This document shows positions 34,114-38,220 of a DNA stretch of 38,220 nucleotides, in pieces. A program made the position numbers and the translations under genes. This stretch comes from an uncultured Porphyromonadaceae bacterium (lineage in GTDB: Bacteria; Bacteroidota; Bacteroidia; Bacteroidales; Muribaculaceae). Numbering within the stretch: position 1 is the stretch's first letter; each line of letters begins with the position of its first letter. The notes under the pieces were generated by a model that did no database searches, had not been told where the DNA came from, and saw only the letters and a program-made list of their open reading frames with translations. The stretch spans positions 1 to 38,220 of the forward strand of contig CAMTMX010000027.1 of assembly GCA_947073495.1 (NCBI GenBank), in the 5' to 3' direction.

Positions 34114-36726
34114 TCAAAACGAAAAATGGAGAGATATCCTCACCCCGCTCTTGTCGCAATCTGGAGTGTCGCGATATGTGAGTCGCCACACGTAGTCTAC
34201 CCTCAGGAAAGTAAGAATATTGTCTAATCCTACACCCATCTCCATATAAGGAGTGGAAGACATGACCCGAGGACTTGCATCTATCGGGAATTGATAGATA
34301 TCTTGGGTTTTCGAAGGGTTATTCCTTTCGCTAAGGCTCCCCATGAGTCCTTTGAATGTAATCGCTTCTCTCATCTTTAATTTTCGTATAAATGGTAGCC
34401 GGTTGAAGAGAATACCGTTGCCGAAATATGTGAAATCTATCGCAGCATACTGGTCGTTGGCAAATTCCATAGCATTCATAAGTGAATAACTCTCCGGCTG
34501 TATGGTATACGACAGGTTGGCATTTGGCCACATCAACGCCGGATAATACACTTTGCTCCATATTTTTCCGGCCTTAAGTATAATATCGGTATATCCGAAA
34601 GCAGAAAGCCACAATCTCTTCTGTATCGAAAGTTCACTCCTGTTTAATGTGAACGCCGCCCCCCACATCCCTTTGGGACCGAATTCATGTGTGAACTGGA
34701 AAATCCATGCATCCATATTGACAGGCAGACGTAAAGACCTTCCTTGCACGAATTTTTCTCCCGGTGCCCAACGCAGTGTCAGAGAAAACGCCGATTGCGT
34801 ATACTTATTATCGCTCCTCCCGTCGGCAAAAGTAAACGGCAACCACTTTGTGGCTTCCTGTATTTCATGTTTGAATCCTGCCTCTACTGAGAAATTGTTG
34901 GGCAATTCCAGGATGTAACCGAAATTTGCAAGCCTGCGGTAAGTGACAAGTATACTTTCCTTTCTTTTTAGAGACAGGAAAACATTATCCGGGTTCGTAA
35001 AGAGATAATGTTGCCCTATCATGTCTATATCGTAAGAATAGGAAGCATATAAACCATGACGGGGCCATTCATAGGAATGATTCTTTTTAGGGACGAACGA
35101 ATATTCCACATCTGCTTTATATTTCCATTTCTCATCCTTTGTGCCGTAAGCCACATATCCCTTTGCAAACAGATGAGGATTGAGCGGAGACATAGTCATC
35201 CCTCCCACTCTAAATCTTGCCCCTTCTACAGAGTTTCCGCTCACAAGAGTGTTGAGCGGACCAAAATCAAACTTGCTTGGTTTGCCTGTCCTTAGATAGC
35301 CGCTTTCCATCAATGATAAAAACTTCTCCCCCCAATAGAGGATTGGAACTTTTCTCATCTCTTTCATCATGCCCCCCATGTTGGCTTCTGCAGTTGACAA
35401 CGGAACCATCCTGACCGGTTCCCAGAACCCGTCGTTTCTGACCCTTGCATCCGCGAGCTCAAGATTACGCCCTAATTTGTCATAAAAGTCACCCAGGTCA
35501 TCACGCTTCGAATAGCTGAAATTGTCGTATGTCGTGATCTTTCTCCCATATAGCTTGGGAATTCCCGGAATGATTTTCATTTCGATACATACATCGTCGT
35601 AAGTCTTATGCCGGTTTCCCAACGAGTCTTTGACAAACGTTTGATTGATAAAAAGATTATCTACATAATTGAGATTTATATCGTGAGGCGTGCGCATTGT
35701 CACCTTTTTCACAAACATGGTGGTGTCGCCCACAGGAACATAAATCTTTCCGTTGAAGCCCATAGACTCTGCATTATGAGGGGCAAAAGAGAGTTCCACA
35801 CATCGGGTGTCGTCTATATAGACGGTATCCGTCAGATAATATTTATAGAAGTCAGGACCTATTGAGGATAACGGGCTGACAAACCTGTTTTGCAGGATTA
35901 TTATATTATTCGAAAATATATCTACCTCCCTGATGGCATCCTCGAGGAGCACCTGTATGTTTTCCTGATTAAACGCCTCGTCCATACCGGCACTCCTGTA
36001 TCCTCTTATCACCTCCTTGTCAGCCCCGGGATTATTTCTGATCAAGCGAGTCGACGCCTTTTCCTTAAAAATAAGGTCAAGTATCCTTTTCCCTGTCCAG
36101 GATGAGGTATCGACGTAATTTTTCATAAATTTCCCTTGTTTCGAAAGGAATCCCTTTGAGAAATCGCTTTGGAAATCATTGATCCCTAAAACCGTTTTCT
36201 CATATTTGTCATAGCTATAGAAGGGTTCTTTAGCCGGGTCAAAATCTTTTGATAATGCCCTGAGTTTTCTTATAAAGTCTACCGCCGGATTATTCTTCTT
36301 TGAATATTTCTCTTTTTTGGGGCGTACAACCACTTCCGTCAATTCAACAGATAACGGTGAAAGTCTTAGATCAATAACAGTGTCATTTAAGACTGATGGA
36401 AGCATTTTCGGATTATAGCCTGTGTAACTCACCTCCCATTCTCCGGCCCGGATAACGTTTAATTTGAATACCCCCTCATCGTCTGCAACAAAATTTTTCT
36501 TGGGGTCAATTTTTGAATTGACATTTGCAAAAGGCAAACTTTCTCCGGTCAAGGAGTCTAAAACGTTTACAAACACCCATCCCTTGGCATTGGCTGTAAA
36601 AGAAAGGCACACACACAACATTGCCGCCGCAATACCCCTGCAGCTGAAATGTCTGGAAAAGATGTTTAAGTAAACCTTAAGATATTTGGATATTATATTC
36701 AATTTTCTTACTTTTTCAACAAGCAC
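34114..36726 (-). CDS. DUF5686 outer-membrane protein with carboxypeptidase-like regulatory domain
   Basis: 870 residues. After a signal region (GIAAAMLCVCLSFTANAKG) there is a carboxypeptidase D regulatory-like beta-sandwich (VNVLDSLTGESLPFANVNSK...GEWEVSYTGYNPKML). The rest is DUF5686: LTEVVVRPKKEKYSKKNNPAVDFIRKL, then YSYDKYEKT, and a long beta-barrel ending in VRISLHFSF, a typical C-terminal barrel strand. The annotated start is a GTG at 36726; the signal peptide may begin further in. Function unknown; location outer membrane. It stands alone, divergent from the MNT gene. Confidence 0.9.
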   Translation of the reverse strand: MLVEKVRKLNIISKYLKVYLNIFSRHFSCRGIAAAMLCVCLSFTANAKGWVFVNVLDSLTGESLPFANVNSKIDPKKNFVADDEGVFKLNVIRAGEWEVSYTGYNPKMLPSVLNDTVIDLRLSPLSVELTEVVVRPKKEKYSKKNNPAVDFIRKLRALSKDFDPAKEPFYSYDKYEKTVLGINDFQSDFSKGFLSKQGKFMKNYVDTSSWTGKRILDLIFKEKASTRLIRNNPGADKEVIRGYRSAGMDEAFNQENIQVLLEDAIREVDIFSNNIIILQNRFVSPLSSIGPDFYKYYLTDTVYIDDTRCVELSFAPHNAESMGFNGKIYVPVGDTTMFVKKVTMRTPHDINLNYVDNLFINQTFVKDSLGNRHKTYDDVCIEMKIIPGIPKLYGRKITTYDNFSYSKRDDLGDFYDKLGRNLELADARVRNDGFWEPVRMVPLSTAEANMGGMMKEMRKVPILYWGEKFLSLMESGYLRTGKPSKFDFGPLNTLVSGNSVEGARFRVGGMTMSPLNPHLFAKGYVAYGTKDEKWKYKADVEYSFVPKKNHSYEWPRHGLYASYSYDIDMIGQHYLFTNPDNVFLSLKRKESILVTYRRLANFGYILELPNNFSVEAGFKHEIQEATKWLPFTFADGRSDNKYTQSAFSLTLRWAPGEKFVQGRSLRLPVNMDAWIFQFTHEFGPKGMWGAAFTLNRSELSIQKRLWLSAFGYTDIILKAGKIWSKVYYPALMWPNANLSYTIQPESYSLMNAMEFANDQYAAIDFTYFGNGILFNRLPFIRKLKMREAITFKGLMGSLSERNNPSKTQDIYQFPIDASPRVMSSTPYMEMGVGLDNILTFLRVDYVWRLTYRDTPDCDKSGVRISLHFSF

Positions 36727-36820
36727 ACGTTACTATTAACGCAAAGTTGTTCAAAAAATGGTATTCAATAAGAACTTTTGATGAAATTTAGTCACTTTTA
36801 GAAAAATCTTCACAAGACTA

Positions 36821-36852
36821 TTTGTTGTTACCAATTTATTAAATTATCTTTG
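36821..36852 (+). promoter_or_regulatory. Promoter of the second MNT/HepT locus
   Basis: TTTG (36821-36824), a 20-base spacer and TATCTTTG (36845-36852) match the Bacteroidetes consensus exactly. Transcription would start about 17 bases before the ATG at 36876. Confidence 0.8.
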
Positions 36853-36875
36853 TGTTGAGTTATAAAAGAACATAT

Positions 36876-37172
36876 ATGGGCACAATAGATTTAACCAGAG
36901 TTAAAGAATATTTATCTACTCAGCCGGTTTTAAGGGCATGGCTGTTTGGATCTTACGCCCGTGGAGAAGAAACAGAAAGAAGCGATGTAGATATTTTAAT
37001 ACAATATGATGATAACGCCAAAATTGGTTTGTTGCGACACGCCGATTTGATAATATCTTTGGAGAAAATATTAAATCGTTCGGTTGATCTTGTCACTGAA
37101 GGATCTTTACTGTCATGGGTTCGTCCATATGTCGATGCAGATAAAATTTTAATCTATGAGAGAAGAGATTAA
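36876..37172 (+). CDS. MNT-type nucleotidyltransferase antitoxin (second locus)
   Basis: 98 residues from the ATG at 36876; the frame's GTG at 36852 lies in the promoter's -7 box and is rejected. The minimal nucleotidyltransferase site is complete: WLFGSYARGEETERSDVDIL (GS, ten residues, DVD) plus a third acidic residue in NRSVDLV. It belongs to a different MNT subgroup from the protein at 17956. It has an exact housekeeping promoter, so it is likely expressed. The overlapping HepT partner is reduced to a fragment, leaving an orphan antitoxin. Confidence 0.9.
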   Translation: MGTIDLTRVKEYLSTQPVLRAWLFGSYARGEETERSDVDILIQYDDNAKIGLLRHADLIISLEKILNRSVDLVTEGSLLSWVRPYVDADKILIYERRD

Positions 37173-37231
37173 AGATTTAATTGCCACAATTACAATCCTA
37201 TCTTACAGAATCTTTTGACGATATATTATAA
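37156..37231 (+). pseudogene. HepT/DUF86 toxin remnant with internal deletion
   Basis: An ATG at 37156 overlaps the MNT stop by 17 bases, as in intact MNT/HepT pairs, and reads MREEIKD, a typical HepT/DUF86 start. Fourteen codons later comes a stop. In another frame, 37181-37231 reads LPQLQSYLTESFDDIL-stop, which resembles the C-terminal end of the same family (...DLPQLK...). The middle of the gene, including the RX4HXY motif, is missing. Best explained as a deletion joining the first and last codons. The match is short, so this rests on context and pattern. Confidence 0.55.
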
Positions 37232-37240
37232 TCAAAGAAC

Positions 37241-37681
37241 ATGGCACTCGAGATTGAAAGAAAATTTCTTGTTATCAACTCTCTCTTTAAGGAGATGGCA
37301 TATCGATGCGAAGAGATCCGCCAGGGTTATCTGAATCGGCTTCCAGAAAGGACAGTGCGCGTCAGGACACTTGACGACAACGGATTCCTTACAGTAAAAG
37401 GCAAAAACAAAGGTGCCGTACGTCATGAATTCGAATACGACATCCCTTTTGAAGATGCTTGCACAATGTTGAAGATGTGTGAGCCGCCGCTGGTTGAAAA
37501 ATCACGCTATCTTGTAGACTACGAAGGTCTCACCTGGGAGGTCGACGAATATCATGGTTCACGTGAAGGACTTATAGTGGCAGAAGTTGAACTGCCTTCA
37601 GAAGATTTTGAATACAAAAAACCGCCCTTCGCCGGAAAAGAAGTAACCGGAGACCCCTCCTACTACAATTCCAACCTCTAA
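37241..37681 (+). CDS. CYTH domain protein (triphosphate tunnel metalloenzyme)
   Basis: 146 residues. The N-terminal ExExK motif (ALEIERKFLV) and alternating charged strands (RQGYLNRLPERTVRVRTLDDNGFLTVKGK, EFEYDIPFEDA, EVDEYHGSREGLIVAEVELPS) define the CYTH tunnel fold. Members hydrolyse inorganic triphosphate or other triphosphates with Mg or Mn; a few are adenylate cyclases. This bacterial size class is usually a tripolyphosphatase, but activity is unproven. It lies 9 bases after the HepT remnant and converges on the MerR gene with only three bases between stops. Confidence 0.93.
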   Translation: MALEIERKFLVINSLFKEMAYRCEEIRQGYLNRLPERTVRVRTLDDNGFLTVKGKNKGAVRHEFEYDIPFEDACTMLKMCEPPLVEKSRYLVDYEGLTWEVDEYHGSREGLIVAEVELPSEDFEYKKPPFAGKEVTGDPSYYNSNL

Positions 37682-37684
37682 GAA

Positions 37685-38029
37685 TCAAGTCCGTCTCTTT
37701 TCCAAGGCTTTAAGCATAAGCTCCAGCTCATCTCTTACGTCCTGAAGTTTTTCTATTATATCCATCCGTTTAGATATGTTGGCTCTGTTGATTCTCAGTT
37801 GCTCCTTGGCAGCCTCTATCTTAAGCCCCCTTATCTTCACAAGATAATAGATGAGCCGCAACGTTTCTATATCGTCGGGAGTGTAATACCTTAGATTTTT
37901 AGGACTTCTATACGGCTGCACTTCGGGAAACTCACTTTCCCAAAATCTCAAAGTGGTTTGCGAGACACCGATCAGTTCTGCGGCATCCTTAATCTTATAA
38001 TATTTCTTTGTTAAATCAGAAGCAGCCAT
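37685..38029 (-). CDS. MerR-type transcriptional regulator
   Basis: 114 residues. The winged helix-turn-helix starts YYKIKDAAELIGVSQTTLRFWESEFPEVQPYRSPKNLRYYTPDDIETLRLIYYLV, the standard MerR DNA-binding head. A coiled-coil dimer helix follows (IIEKLQDVRDELELMLKALEKRR). There is no C-terminal metal or ligand domain, so the inducer is unknown. In Bacteroidetes this short form is a widespread single-gene regulator. Its upstream region holds two different tandem repeat arrays. Confidence 0.93.
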   Translation of the reverse strand: MAASDLTKKYYKIKDAAELIGVSQTTLRFWESEFPEVQPYRSPKNLRYYTPDDIETLRLIYYLVKIRGLKIEAAKEQLRINRANISKRMDIIEKLQDVRDELELMLKALEKRRT

Positions 38030-38040
38030 ACTTATAGCAA

Positions 38041-38070
38041 TTAGTAATTAGCAATTAGTAATTAGCAATT
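38041..38070. repeat. 14-bp tandem repeat upstream of the MerR gene
   Basis: Two perfect copies of TTAGTAATTAGCAA (38041-38054, 38055-38068) plus two bases, with partial units before them. They fall between the MerR start codon and its expected promoter. The unit size equals that of the array at 441-496. Confidence 0.85.
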
Positions 38071-38144
38071 GATTCTCTGCAAATTACCAATCAAATTAAG
38101 CTAATTGGTTTCAAATAAACCATAAATCCTATACACCATCTACT

Positions 38145-38220
38145 AACCCTTTAACCCTTTAACCCTTTAACCCTTTAACCCTTTAACCCTTTAACCCTTT
38201 AACCCTTTAACCCTTTAACC
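38145..38220. repeat. Octamer tandem repeat AACCCTTT, running off the window
   Basis: Nine and a half perfect head-to-tail copies of AACCCTTT from 38145 to the last base. The array continues beyond the window, so total length is unknown. No variation between copies. It lies upstream of the MerR gene. Confidence 0.95.

Noticed and set aside
33976..34227. 83-codon open frame through repeat copy 4
   Set aside because: Runs into the antisense of the DUF5686 3' end and only its first part coincides with the repeat core; better explained by the palindrome.

Overview
The window reads as chromosomal DNA of a gut-type Bacteroidales bacterium. The evidence is repeated Bacteroidetes promoters (TTTG, about 20 bases, TAnnTTTG), absence of obvious Shine-Dalgarno sequences, a fimbrillin/DUF5119/DUF3575 cassette, a DUF5686 outer-membrane protein, a TPP riboswitch in front of a TonB receptor plus a PnuC-type transporter, and a FprA flavodiiron protein. 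Family level (Muribaculaceae, Bacteroidaceae or other) cannot be decided from the window alone.

Layout. 1-2.3 kb: the 3' end of an O-antigen-ligase-like gene, a 14-bp tandem repeat, and a TPR/transmembrane/HTH protein. 2.4-8.1 kb (minus): a complete tripartite RND efflux operon (adaptor, pump, outer-membrane channel). 8.5-12.2 kb (minus): a DUF308 membrane protein, then a tight alpha/beta hydrolase - membrane-anchored Mur ligase - YccF operon. 12.5-17.6 kb (plus): DNA repair genes recJ, recQ and a umuC-type polymerase, the last two overlapping by 4 bases. 17.8-18.6 kb: tRNA-Ala(GGC) followed by a MNT/HepT toxin-antitoxin pair whose toxin gene is broken. 18.6-22 kb (minus): rpe, a DedA protein, a uracil-DNA-glycosylase-family protein and fprA. 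22.2-25.2 kb (plus): a small DUF486 membrane protein, tRNA-dihydrouridine synthase, MTA/SAH nucleosidase and a BASS-type transporter. 25.2-29.9 kb (minus): an RhlE-like DEAD-box helicase and the thiamine operon (TPP riboswitch, TonB receptor, PnuT). 30.1 kb (plus): an ECF sigma factor. 30.8-33.5 kb (minus): the fimbrial cassette. 34.1-36.7 kb (minus): DUF5686. 36.8-38 kb: a second MNT gene with a deleted HepT partner, a CYTH protein and a MerR-like regulator. The window ends in an octamer tandem repeat.

Most of the window is ordinary housekeeping and envelope biology. Non-routine signals are: (i) two separate MNT/HepT loci, both with an intact nucleotidyltransferase antitoxin and a destroyed HepT toxin; (ii) a dispersed intergenic repeat family, with two clearly homologous copies of about 110 bp and two shorter copies sharing a TTATGG...CCATAA palindrome, all near the 3' ends of genes; (iii) a membrane-anchored Mur ligase that lacks the usual MurF substrate domain, in an operon with an alpha/beta hydrolase; (iv) several structured leaders, including the TPP riboswitch, a terminator-like hairpin abutting the DUF308 start codon, and a hairpin leader in front of recJ.
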